64,000 bases of DNA, taken from positions 8,289,961-8,353,960 of the forward strand of contig CM068313.1 in the NCBI GenBank assembly GCA_034766995.1, given 5' to 3'. The position numbers and the translations under genes were made by a program. The notes under the pieces were generated by a model. That model worked only from the letters and a program-made list of their open reading frames with translations, was not told the origin of the DNA and did no database searches. Below, one piece after another: positions 1 through 10,530 of this stretch; positions within the stretch are counted from its first letter, which is position 1, and every line of letters starts with the position of its first letter. This stretch comes from Acanthacorydalis orientalis (taxonomy: Eukaryota > Arthropoda > Insecta > Megaloptera > Corydalidae).

Positions 1-204
1 TACTGTTTTTTGAGGTTATGTCAATTGCATCCCCATACAAGTGGACAGAGCAACACTCAATAATTTATTGAATAATTTTTATCAAAGAAATATTTGTGGT
101 TCGTAGAGTGAAAAAACGAATTCATTTGTAAAAGTGAAAATATTATTTTCAAATATAAATATAAATAAATAATGTGCTTCATATAATCGAGTAGTATGAT
201 TTAA

Positions 205-229
205 TCTCTTTTTTTGTTTCAGGTAAGAT
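205..229 (+). other. Candidate recursive splice site (ratchet point)
   Basis: A pyrimidine-rich tract (TCTCTTTTTTTGTTTCAG) runs directly into GTAAGA, so a good 3' splice site and a good 5' splice site share one AG|GT junction at 222|223 with no exon between. This is the layout of zero-length exons used to remove very long insect introns stepwise. The motif is seen directly; its use in splicing is inferred and would require a plus-strand host gene. Confidence 0.35.
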
Positions 230-360
230 CTTCATAAGCTGTTTGTGTGTTGTACTATACCTCCATTTTATAATGTAAGTAGTATTTGATTACAGTATTA
301 AATTTAAAATGAAATATGTTGAATTAAACCAAATCTTCCCTTAAAATCTAAAGAAAACGA

Positions 361-500
361 TATTCCGTGATACAATTTCCCGTGATTACGTCAAATTTAA
401 ATATACCGTCGATATATTGACGTCATCAGGGTCGAGCGTCGCCACTGGCGTCTGGAATAAGTGTTGCGTCGCAAAACGAGAAGAGATCGACGTCATTTTG
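361..500. promoter_or_regulatory. CpG-rich segment with three CRE-like sites
   Basis: The segment is less AT-rich than its surroundings. It holds TTACGTCA (386-393), the full palindrome TGACGTCA (418-425) and CGACGTCA (488-495), all matching the CREB/ATF bZIP core. It may be an enhancer or promoter. No convincing TATA or initiator with a downstream ORF is visible, so direction is unknown. Confidence 0.3.
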
Positions 501-1256
501 TCCAAGCGATCCATGTCGTGCGTAAATTGCCTATGTATTGTATTGTTTTTTACAATGGCGGCTCGATTACATTACTTATCGTGAATTTTGCTTTGGTCTG
601 ATTTTTCGGCCAACAGTGCGGTTTGTAATGAATGCCGTTCGAAAGCGTTTTTTTTTTTTTTTTTTGTTCAGCGCGATTTGTTCAAACACGCGTTCGGATG
701 TTGTTGTTGTGCTTTTTTTCGAAAAATGAAAATCAACAGTAAACGTTTTTTTTTCATGGACGATTTAACGTGTTTCAATTGTTTAAGCCTGTTTTAATCG
801 GTACTTTTATCGGCGTTATGGAACAGATATATCAGAATCGATATTTTATTGCACTGGTAACATGAGGGTTCGTTTTTGTTAATGTATCATTAGTTTTACG
901 CGTGATCTACAAATTGTACTAATTTGTTTCAAACATTCTTATTAATGAATTATTCTGTTTATTAACTAGACATTAAAGTCGTAAAAATAATACAATAAAT
1001 GATACTTGAGTTGTTTTTAGAGAACTTGAACAGAATGATTGTAAATTCAGTAAGTGCAGAATTATTTTTTTTATTTTTGTGTTAATTACTCTATTGAAAA
1101 TTATTTTTGATGAAAATTAAAATTTATACTATCTGATTATTATTTAAAATAATTTTAATGTATGTATAATTCTTATTATTTAAATTAATTATAATCTTTT
1201 ATGAGCTTAAAAAACTACTAGTATATATATATACTGTAAAAAAGAAGAAATATATT
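501..1256. other. No gene seen; AT-rich spacer
   Basis: Low-complexity AT-rich sequence with a T-run near 648-665 and short chance ORFs only. I see no splice-flanked coding segment, tRNA or mobile-element end here. Confidence 0.5.
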
Positions 1257-1648
1257 CGGTTTAAAAAATAATTCTATGCCTTTAAATGGAATCAATAAGA
1301 ACTCAGTTTTAAATTAAAATATTTTCTTTTGTTTTAGTATTTTGAATTCGAACCTTAATATTTAAAAACAGTATATAACTTGGCCAAGCAGTTGGCATAA
1401 CCTCACAAAACAGTAGTGAATACGATGGTGTCCAAAATACAGCATATTGGACATTGCATACTTTTCCCATTAAAATTAAAAAAAAAATTCTGTGCGATAA
1501 TGATTTGTTCAGCTTTGAAAGAAGATGTTATGACATATAAAATATGAAAAAAAATCTAAAACAATGGAAGAGTTCCGAAAATGTATTACGGCTTCATCGA
1601 CTCAATGACACTATATTTTTTTCGACAAGGGATTCGTCAGTTTCACAG
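1257..1648 (+). mobile_element. Mariner MITE, family 1, 5' part of a chimeric copy
   Basis: It matches the family-1 copies at 10531-10917 and 62723-63204. The diverged end (ATAATTCTATGCC), the leader with ATGCC-like and TAAAACA/AACACT-like blocks, an ATGGTGTCC start region, the codons for VxHCILF, and the C-terminal relic encoding LRLHRL and FFRQGIRQF are all recognisable, with frameshifts. The family appears to be an internally deleted mariner. Instead of ending in its own 3' repeat, this copy runs into a family-2 fragment at about 1645. Confidence 0.6.
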
Positions 1649-1808
1649 TCTAGTTGAATCAGAACTACGCATAATTCGAGAGCTTGCACAAAAGTTACAC
1701 TTTAGTCATCCAACAGTTCTGGACCACTTAAAATAGTTAAGAAAAAAGCCGATGATAAATGTATATGAATTAAAGGCTATAAACTGAAATTATTTTTCTA
1801 CCATTTTA
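1645..1808 (+). mobile_element. Mariner family 2, 3' fragment joined to family 1
   Basis: It encodes relics of the second helix-turn-helix of a cecropia/Hsmar1-type transposase (ESELR..IRELAQKL.FSHPTVLDHLK). The family-2 3' terminus follows, with AAACTGAAATTATTTTTCTACC near 1789-1803. The 5' half of family 2 is absent. The copy may be an insertion later truncated, or a recombination product. Confidence 0.6.
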
Positions 1809-1882
1809 TATTAAATTCTTTGATAACTTGAACTTATGACATATTAATAAAAAAATAGTGTATAAAAAGGTGTTCCTTGGGT

Positions 1883-1927
<45 letters not shown>

Positions 1928-1940
1928 ATGTGTGTGTATA
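1883..1940. repeat. (TA)n followed by (TG)n microsatellite
   Basis: A TA run with one CA interruption, changing to TGTG/TATG units at about 1923. Confidence 0.95.
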
Positions 1941-2242
1941 TTTTAATGTTGTAAATGTTATTGTATTATTATTTAATGGTCATTAGAATCATTTATCGTA
2001 TAAATCTCTATTAATTTTTTTGTAAAGTAGTATTAAAAATGTGTAAAACTTTGCAAGTTGACCAATTTAGGAAATAAACTAACTGAAAAGCAATTAGAAA
2101 AGTTTTAACGATTGCAGATAGAGAGACCGTGCCATTATTCTCTACATAATATTCAAATGACACGAATGTTACGATGTAGAATCTGGTCATTCAGCTATCA
2201 TCAATTTACGTATCTAATTTATAACATGTACATGGCGTCACG
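1941..2242. other. No gene seen; AT-rich spacer
   Basis: Unique AT-rich sequence between the microsatellite and the CpG-dense segment. Nothing supportable was found. Confidence 0.5.
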
Positions 2243-2840
2243 ATGTATAAATCAAGTGAAAGGAACAAATTTGCGACTTTACAGCATCAAAATCGCGATA
2301 AATCCGTGATTAAACGCCGAAACACTAATTTAAACAACAGTGACGCCGTTAGACGAACGAACGGACGGACGGACGATGGCAATAGAATGTTAGAGAAGTA
2401 CGCGACGGCCGTCAAACAAACGGACGCTTTGAAACCGCTCCGGGTCCGGAGAAAAAGCGTACGAGGTCTCCCGTCTCCGTACGTACCGACAATCTCCGCC
2501 ACTGATGTAAACTCGTAACGTCATTAGCAAGCAATGTAAGTGAGTTGAATTGTCGCCAGGCGGCGCTGCCAGTTCATTGTCAGCCGTTCAAGAGGTTGAT
2601 AAATGACGGAATACATTTTATAGTACACCGCCCAGAGTTGCACAGATGAGTAGTGGCCGTGGGTGTTCGTCGACGATTTGTTAGGCTGTCGATTCGTTCG
2701 CTGTATTTACTGTTACTGTTGATGATGTACGTCGAGATTAAAATTTTACGACTGAAATGGAACGATATGGAATCTCGTTCGATGCGGTTAATAACTCAGT
2801 CGAACGGTCGTGATGGGTTCATCAGAATGTACTAACACTG
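2243..2840 (+). promoter_or_regulatory. CpG-dense island with ORF and strong 5' splice site
   Basis: GC and CpG rise sharply from about 2330. A plus-strand ATG ORF of 91 codons (2243-2518) ends just before a strong donor-like GTAAGTG at 2536-2542. Part of the ORF is a (GGAC)n-like tract near 2354-2374, and the minus strand is open over the same stretch, so coding is doubtful. The segment could be a promoter with a non-coding first exon spliced at 2535|2536. A second CpG-rich block, with no plausible ORF, continues to about 2840. No family is recognised. Confidence 0.25.
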
Positions 2841-3389
2841 ACGGTAGTTATTTTTATTAATGAAACTATATTAGTACAGTGGCATTTCGACTATTTGTAA
2901 AAGAATGCCATCGGAGTTGATAAAGTTGATGCATTTTTAAAATCGATTGTATGTAATCGACAAAATGAACAATATAAAAAAGTTATTATTTTCCATTTGT
3001 TTATATCATTTCGTATTATAGACTTAAAAACAGCTTTTAATTTGCATTCATTTTTAAAAAGGTATAGCATTAATTGTAATATTTCTTTTATCAGGGAGAA
3101 TTATTATACAGTCATTATTTTTTAATCGTTACAAACACATTAATATTCTTTTACACCGATATAACATACCGTGATATTCATAATAATTATTGTCCAGGAC
3201 ACTATTCTTATAAATTTCTTTCAATCGACACTCTTTACGGCTGAACTCAATGCTGTATTTAAATAATTAAAAAAAGTGATCTTAATGACTTCTACTAGTT
3301 TTTATGAAGATCACTAGAGTATCTTATTTCTGACAAGTTTGGACTCTAGTCTTTTCTATATTCTATTCTACGCCTATTGTGCCAAAGAG
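2841..3389. other. No gene seen; AT-rich spacer
   Basis: AT-rich unique sequence; no ORF, repeat end or splice-flanked block could be supported. Confidence 0.5.
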
Positions 3390-3890
3390 TCATTACATCG
3401 TTTTCATATCATTTTAAAGTGCGTTTTTCGGTTTGTATTTTGGTATCATCGACTTTGGTTTTATTGTTAATTTTGCTTCAAATTAGGCTATTGAATTAAA
3501 GATGGAAAAGAAGCAAATAAGAGCCTTTTTGGATGAGTTCAAAACGGGTGGTAAAGCAACAGAAACTGCTTGTAAATTAAAAGATAGTTTTAATGAGGAT
3601 ACTCTTAAGGAATATACAGTATAAAAGTGGTTCTAAAAATTTTATGCTGGGGACGAGAGCCTTGAAAATGAAGAAGGTCGTGGGCGTCCTTCTTCACTTC
3701 ATAACGACCAGCTGAAGACGTAGTTGCATCAGAACAATTCACAACCAATCGAGAGCTTGTAGAAAAGTTTGATTTTAATCAACCAACAGTTCTGGACCAT
3801 CAAACAGCTAGGAAAATTGGAAAAGAGAAAAATGTATGTGAATTTGAAGGTTATAAACTGCAATTATTTTTCTACCATCCTAATAATTAT
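3390..3890 (+). mobile_element. Mariner MITE, family 2 (5'-truncated), HTH-domain relic
   Basis: The copy carries the family-2 leader and then, from about 3502, a relic of the transposase N terminus: MEKKQIRAFLDEFKTGGKAT, later AGDESLENEE.GRGRPSS and the NQPTVLDH block of the second helix-turn-helix. It ends in the family 3' repeat (AAACTGCAATTATTTTTCTACC, about 3856-3877) and TAAT. Residues resemble the first ~110 positions of Hsmar1/cecropia-type mariners; the DDD catalytic domain is absent. In-frame stops and frameshifts make it non-functional. No 5' inverted repeat is seen near 3390, so the 5' end is lost. Confidence 0.75.
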
Positions 3891-5103
3891 AAGGATGATG
3901 ATATTTGAGTAGGATGAATTCAATGAAGACCAGAAAATTAGATTAGTTAATATTTAAATAGTGAAATTACAGCAATACAGTAAATATCAAAATTATTTTT
4001 CTATTTATTTTTATACATTAACAGACTGCAATTTTAGATAATAGTCGATTTTTTATAAAGTAGAAATTTCTACATAAAAATAATTAATAGAATTGTTAAC
4101 ATTTTATTGAAATAGTCTTCAGTTTGTCTTGACAAATGTAAAAATAAGAAATGTCACGTAAGTTACTTATTTTATTTTGTTTTAAATCAATAAAAGAAAA
4201 ACAAATATTAAAAAAAATCATGAGTTAAAAATTGATTAATAAAAATCATTTAGTCACTAACATTAATTAACATTTCATTAAAAAATAAAAATTATATTTA
4301 TTGTTTGTAGACAAAATGGTAAAGTTTTCTTTGAAAACATTTTCTTATACTTGTAGGATACAAATAAATTTTATTCAGAAAACTATTTTTGTCTTAAATC
4401 TATTAAATATTAAAGTACATGCCGTAAATATTTCTACATTTAAGAGTAATAATTTAAAATCATATTTTTGTATTTTGAATATTTGTTTCTCTGCAATTTA
4501 TTTTCTTTAATGTGTATATAAATAACACAAATAGAAAAATTGAGCAAATAAATAACATGCGTAACTGAACAAAAAAATTACCATTAATCACGCAATGAGT
4601 GAACGTTTTTTTTTTGACAAATTATTTACAAGAATCGATTGAGATTTAATATGTATTTTTTTATATAGAAACTATTACTTTTTCAAGCTTGTACAAAATT
4701 TAATTTGAAGTAAAAACAATGTAATATTTTTTAAAAAAATATGAGTCAACATGAATAAACTAAATGCTAATATTCATTTATGTATAAAAATATAACACAA
4801 AATGATTTATACCTGACATAAAAATTGATTAATATTAATAATATTTATTTCATATTTTCGTTAGAAGCTGTTTTCAAATTATTTGTTTTTTTTTTTTTTA
4901 ATTTCTATTCAGATTTGTTTATAAACAACACATAAAAAATTACAAATGAACCAAAAAAAAACGATCATCAATCACGCAACCTTTTAATATATTCAATAAG
5001 AAAAATGAAATACGTTCGATGTATTCACAAAACCGTTTCCATTCTTCTCTACATTCAACTGATTTCACTGTTAAATTCCAATTAAAATAGCTCAGTCCGT
5101 ATT
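3891..5103. other. No gene seen; AT-rich with weak internal duplication
   Basis: Very AT-rich. Two blocks (about 4190-4610 and 4780-4985) share motifs in the same order: AAAAATTGATTAAT, then AAACAACACA/AAATAACACA, then ATCAATCACGCAA/ATTAATCACGCAA. They may be a diverged direct duplication. No coding signal is seen. Confidence 0.35.
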
Positions 5104-5483
5104 ATGGAATCATTTTCTGTACTTTTTACACCGAGAATAAATTCGAACGAAGCGTCAACGTGCCAACGAATACTTATTCGTTCTTTTCCTTTTTTTATAA
5201 AGTACGCAAATGCAATGAAAATGCAGATTTTTTTAAGGTATACGGAATTGAAATGTCAAGGAAGCAGAACTTATAATACTAGTCCCGAGTGTGCAACCGT
5301 TAAAACTACCCTCCGGTGCATTTATTATTTACAGAGAAATTGCATTCAGAGATTTTTACTTTACGATATGTCGCAGTGGAATAATGGACTTTCCCTTGTT
5401 AATTTCACTTATAACCGGCTGAAAATATTTCCAAAAAATATCTATACTCCCATATTTACATTGTTACACACACAAACACACAT

Positions 5484-5535
<52 letters not shown>

Positions 5536-5592
5536 CGTATATCTCGGCATGTAAGGCGAGCCTTAAAACCAAAAAAAATCTTAAAAAAATAG
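5104..5592 (+). other. Unrecognised 162-codon ORF ending in a microsatellite
   Basis: An ATG-started frame stays open for 162 codons. The first ~120 codons have mixed composition with several Cys residues and match no family I know. The tail is (CA)n/(TA)n read as THTHTH and IYIYIY. No signal peptide, domain or flanking splice signals are evident. A frame this long is unusual in such AT-rich DNA but could arise by chance, especially as (TA)n has no stops in this frame. Confidence 0.12.
5465..5530. repeat. (CA)n-(TA)n compound microsatellite
   Basis: CA units to about 5500, then pure TA units. Confidence 0.95.
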
Positions 5593-6034
5593 GAGGTCGT
5601 CTTAAAAGCTCTATACAAAAAAAGAAACTTTAAAATAACAAGAAGAATTCATTGTGCTTAAATAAAAATTAAATTCGTTATTTAAAAAAAATGAATTTAA
5701 ATTTTGGTATTTAACATAAATTCATTTTAAATAAAAAAAATTAAAAATAAAATGCATATCCATAGCCTACTCGATACAAGCCGTGCACGATGTTTTAATA
5801 AACAGTGTGTCAAAATAAGGTGATTCGTCGAATTTCATTTTTGAAACTTTAAATCGAAAAATGTAATTCCTTTAATTTTAATTTCGGACACCGAATGGTA
5901 TTATAACATGTGAAAGAGGTATTCAATTTAGGATCGTCTTATAAGACCCATATGTATGATAAATGTATAAATTTTATCTGAAAATTTCAATTTAGTCTTA
6001 TTCGAAGGTCGCCATTTACGTCGTGATATACTTT

Positions 6035-6038
<4 letters not shown>
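5593..6038. other. No gene seen; AT-rich spacer
   Basis: Unique AT-rich sequence with A-runs; nothing supportable. Confidence 0.5.

Positions 6039-6089
<51 letters not shown>
6039..6089. repeat. (TA)n array left of mariner family 3
   Basis: A 51-bp TA array ending about 4 bp before the terminal repeat of the mariner copy at 6094. Confidence 0.95.
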
Positions 6090-6093
<4 letters not shown>

Positions 6094-6657
6094 GGTTGGG
6101 GGAAAAAATAATTGCGGTTTTTATGTATCGAGTGTAAAGTCGCATATATCAGTTAAAAATTATATTTATTAATTAAAAAGTTATATTCAAGTTACATTTA
6201 TTAATAAAAACCATTAGCCTGCATACATTTCTCCCAACGGCAAACAAGTTTGTTTATTTCTTATAGTTCTTAAATCATTATTGTCTATAACTATAGGCAT
6301 CCACTACTATTCTCATCATCAGAGTGTTTCCATTACGAAATTTTTTGAATCAATATTGAGCTGTACGTTCACTAATTGACTCATCGCCAAAAATAAATTT
6401 GATATTTCGAGCAGTTTCTGTTGCTTTATTTAAACTCATATTAAAAATCGCGCGAATTTGCCTTTTTCCATGACTAATTTAAAAGGTTATGTCCAACGGT
6501 ACTAATGAACGAAAACAGTACACATAAGTTGAAATCAGTAATGATAATTTCATTTCTTACATTGATTTATCCACATGACTATAACAAAAGATAACCGTAA
6601 CTAGAAAAATCGGAGATAAACTTAAAATAATAAAAACCGCAATTATTTTTGCACCAA

Positions 6658-6658
<1 letters not shown>
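6094..6658 (-). mobile_element. Mariner MITE, family 3 (Hsmar1-like ends), both TIRs
   Basis: Terminal inverted repeats are visible at 6094-6122 (GGTTGGGGGAAAAAATAATT...) and 6630-6658 (ends TTTTTGCACCAAC). They match the Hsmar1-type end GGTTGGTGCAAAAATAATTGCGG. On the minus strand there is a start relic (MEKGKFARF) near 6460, then LNKATETARN and DESISERTAQ of the N-terminal DNA-binding region. Near 6205-6252 lies an intact C-terminal relic (NKLVCRWEKCMQANGFY, stop). The catalytic core is deleted. At 565 bp it is under half the length of an autonomous mariner (~1.3 kb). It lies between two microsatellites, as expected for TA-targeting insertion into a TA array. Confidence 0.85.

Positions 6659-6749
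<91 letters not shown>
6658..6749. repeat. (CT)n-(TA)n compound microsatellite right of mariner
   Basis: CT units to about 6692, then 57 bp of TA. The array abuts the right terminal repeat of the family-3 mariner. Confidence 0.95.
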
Positions 6750-6752
<3 letters not shown>

Positions 6753-8488
6753 GAAGTACAAAGAGAAAACTAAATAGAAATCTTAATTAAAAAAGAAAGA
6801 ACTTTAACGACAGTGATGAAAAAGTGTACTGAAGTAAATTTATTTCTTATTTCGTCTCGTACCTAGCGGAAAATTCATCAGAAAACAGCATCTATATTTC
6901 GTCTCCTGCAACATGTACCACAATTACAAGTCATTCGACATCTAAAGGTCACAGAAGCGGAACGATGGAAATTGAACGACGTCGGGCTCGAATTGAAGGT
7001 TGCATTCTAAAGGACATATTATACGATTCAATCGTGCTGAAATCAACGATCGAATTAAATTCTCATTTGATTGATTGGTCCTGATCTTAAATTATTTCAC
7101 ACTAACTCCTTTAAGATTTAGATAGTTTTTCATGTATATTTTTGAAATCATATATAAGAACATTAAGAAATTGATGTGAATAGAATCACTAGAATCAATA
7201 GAATCGAAACAAAATTGAAAAGTAAGTCATTTGAAAAATATTTTAACCTCAGTTGTAACTGCAGATAAAATATTATTCTTTTTTGTGCTAAATTTCATTT
7301 TAATCATTTGGTTTTAATATTCGTATATTTTGAATTTAATTTTATAAATTATGATATTTTACTGTTTTCACTTGTAGACTTTCCTTGATTTTTTACTTCT
7401 TTTTCGTTTTTTTTTCAATTGAAATACATGAAAATTTTAAAATTCGTTTATTTTTGTACAACTGAACATTTTTGAAATGCGTGTAAAACATCATGTTTAA
7501 AATTCTTATTGAATTTTCATGTCTTTGTTCATGAAATTAAACAAATTATAATGTGAATAAGTTTCATAAACAAGAGTTAAAATAATAGTTATTAATATTA
7601 AAATGTATTTATGGGATGCTATTTTTTTTACAAAAAATGTTTGTTGGAAATAAATTGAAATATATTTTTTGAATAACTATGCAATTTACTGAAGATCTAT
7701 TATATAGAAAATATATAAAATAGTAGATTTCCATCTCGAAAAATCTGTACTGCAACTGATTATCAAAATATTTTTTTTCAAAATTGAACTGGTATTATTA
7801 ACAATAAAATATTTACAGTCTGTTTCATTCAAAGCTTTTCTATATCATAACAGAACAAGATCGTGAATGCTTTTAGTTGTTTTTAAAATAAAAATTTATT
7901 TAAAAAACAGTTATTAGGAATAATTTGTACTTTTTTTGTTAATTAAATTATAAAACAAGTTAATTTAAACTATTTTCGAGTAATTTAATTTAAATAAAAC
8001 TATTTTTGAATATATTTTCATGAAAACTATTCGAATCATTCGTGTAAGCGAACCTTACAAGAACTTTTCCTCAAGCAAATGACATATCAGTTCCATACAT
8101 TTAATATGTGGCCGTGTTTGATGTGGTTTTCAGTTCAAAGTTGGTATGGCAACATTAAAGAGAATTCGACCGTATCATTCATAGAACACATTTCAGGCCG
8201 GTTTCACCCTCGACGTCATTGCTGCTTTTACTACACAGCGTTTCGATTATTTGGTCAGCCGTGATTTACAATTCACATATTTCTAGGATAATCACATACG
8301 GCGACATGAATTAATTTCACAACCTTGAATCCGTTTATTCAAATTGCTTAATAGTTGTAAAAATATTCAGTAAATATTCACGGTTATGAGTAGAGTTTTT
8401 ATTGTGAAATCTGTTTGTTTTTTTATTATTATTTTTATTGATTTTTAAAAACTTCTAATTTGTGTCAAGTGTATTTTATTTATCAGCT
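6750..8488. other. No gene seen; AT-rich, locally less biased at 8040-8280
   Basis: Mostly featureless AT-rich sequence. The segment 8040-8280 has a higher GC content and a 61-codon plus-strand ATG ORF (8079-8264) that I do not recognise. It could be a conserved non-coding segment. Confidence 0.35.
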
Positions 8489-9900
8489 ATATATATATAT
8501 ATACATACCTATTGTTTTTTAGAGTCTAGTTAATCATAATTTAGTGAAAAAAAGTAAAAAAGTGATTAATTTATCATTTAATAGAATGATAATTGTGTTT
8601 ATAAGGAATAATTGGATATTATGTTTGTTCGAATCTTCTGTGCAGAGAGAATAGGACATGAAACGAATTAAATTCGCTTGAATTGGAAATTCGGTTATGT
8701 TTGTTTGCCGAGTAGAATTTAATAGTTCTGAGAGGTCAAAGGGCGGTAAACCAATGAACCTGATATCTAATAATATCTACGATTGTAATATGAAACTGTA
8801 GTCTATGTAAATTGTCGACAAAATAATATCCTATTTATTCACTGAAACTCAAACGTAGTGAATTTCATAGACCATGAAACATGGTGATTATATTAAATTA
8901 CGTTGTATTGTTATTGTGTACTAAATTCCAAACGTAGAAGTTTGTATGCGTTGGTATTTGCTAACCGGAACAAATACATAACTTAGCTAATATCCTAGTC
9001 GTACGAAACCCATTGCAAACATACATATATGTTATATGAAAATCAAATATCCTGTTCTATATTAGTTTTGAAATTTATGATATGTTCTTTCTATGAGACA
9101 CTCGTAACGTGCGAGCGAGAGAGCCGATCCTCTGATAATGTCGTGTTATTTGATCGATTAGATTTCTTATTTAATTTTTACGTGATTTATTTTATGTCAG
9201 TGTAATGTTATTTCTATTTATTATTAACAGTTTCTGTATATTTTATACACGAACCGCGTTCCGATATCATCAAATCTGACATATATTTAATTTCCTATAT
9301 ATTGATAAATTATTTTGTAATTTGATTGCGTTGAATATTCGAAACTCGACGTGTAAGTCCGATACTTTAGTTTTAATAATACCTCCGAACGAGAAAAAAA
9401 TGGCGCCATTAAATATACTAACTGATCAAATTCACAATTGTACTCTGTACGAGACAATACAATTTGGCGAGTTATTTTAGATTTGCCTGCAGCGGTTATG
9501 GCAGCGTATTTGACTTTTATGTTTGCATTGTAGTCCGGTCATTGTGCAGAGTACATATATTCAATTATACTGAAATGATTGCTCGTTTTTGTTTGTGTCT
9601 GCATGCGTTGGTCATCTGACTCGCATTCTAGCCAATTTAAAAACGAAAAGTGTACTGCTTTCGATGATTATGCCGCCAATCTTCGATATTGGTTCGATAT
9701 TTGATCAGTTCAAACTGTATGATTGAAATGATGTTGAGAGTAAATTGATAAATGTTTCATAAAATTCGTTATTGACAGATTCGGCGTTTAAATACTAAAT
9801 AAAACCAGTCACATGATGGGAAATGTTTAGAAATACCGTTTTATGACAACAAGAAATTTATAAATAAAACAAGCAGTCATATTTTTAAACTTTTTTTACT
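8489..9900. other. Unique moderate-GC segment, possible regulatory DNA
   Basis: After a short TA run (8489-8507) the sequence is unique and more even in composition than its surroundings. It contains a DR1-like half-site pair AGGTCA-A-AGGGCG (8734-8746) and the palindrome AATGGCGCCATT (9399-9410). No ORF over 60 codons starts here. It may be regulatory; there is no direct evidence. Confidence 0.25.
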
Positions 9901-10110
9901 TTTCTTTCTTTGCAAATCACAAAAAAGTGTTTAATTCAAAATATTCAATAATTGATTATAGATCTTCTTTGATGTTGTCTTTAACGTATTTCAGTGACGA
10001 TGCCATCATTCTCAGAACGTTAAAATACACAAATTTTTCTTGTACTTCAGCTAAATAACCGATTTTATTTATACAAATGTCTAAACCCTAATATTTTTTT
10101 GTACTGTAGC
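9901..10110 (+). repeat. Copy of dispersed fold-back repeat (family FB)
   Basis: It shares ordered motifs with copies near 43.1, 47.8, 55.6, 59.6 and 61.4 kb: TTCAATAATTGATTA, then TTGATGTTGT...TATTTCA, then GATGCCATCATTCTCAGAACG. The family has no recognisable protein relic. The ends are not sharply defined in this copy. Confidence 0.5.
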
Positions 10111-10530
10111 ATTCTGAGAATGATAACCATGGAAATAGGAATCAGCTATAATCAAAAATGGCTAATAATTAATTTTTAAATTTTTTATATTTTCTAAAGC
10201 TAGTAAGTCAATTGTTGACGTGAATTTAGTTAGATTGTTAGAATTTTACTGTAAAGATATTATTCTTTACTGAAATTACACACCGAAAAAAATATTTAAA
10301 TATGCAATTCATAGTAGAAGGTTTCTCTCTTTTCTTATAAATTTCTCAATTATTTTACTTTGAGTATCCATCCAGTCTGAAATATTTATTTAAAATTAAA
10401 TATGCTAGTTTTTTTGATTTTGTTAAATATTGACTTTTTAAAACAAAATATAGATCCCAAATATTCACACAGTAGTCAGATAACGTCTCAATGGTGTCAC
10501 ATAATCTTTTTTTTCAATATAAAATTATTA
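10111..10530. other. No gene seen; AT-rich spacer
   Basis: Unique sequence up to the mariner insertion; nothing supportable. Confidence 0.5.

Noticed and set aside
2653..2835. 60-codon hydrophobic ORF near 2700 as a signal-anchor protein
   Set aside because: It has no ATG at its start, an upstream in-frame stop lies immediately before, and no promoter or donor fits.
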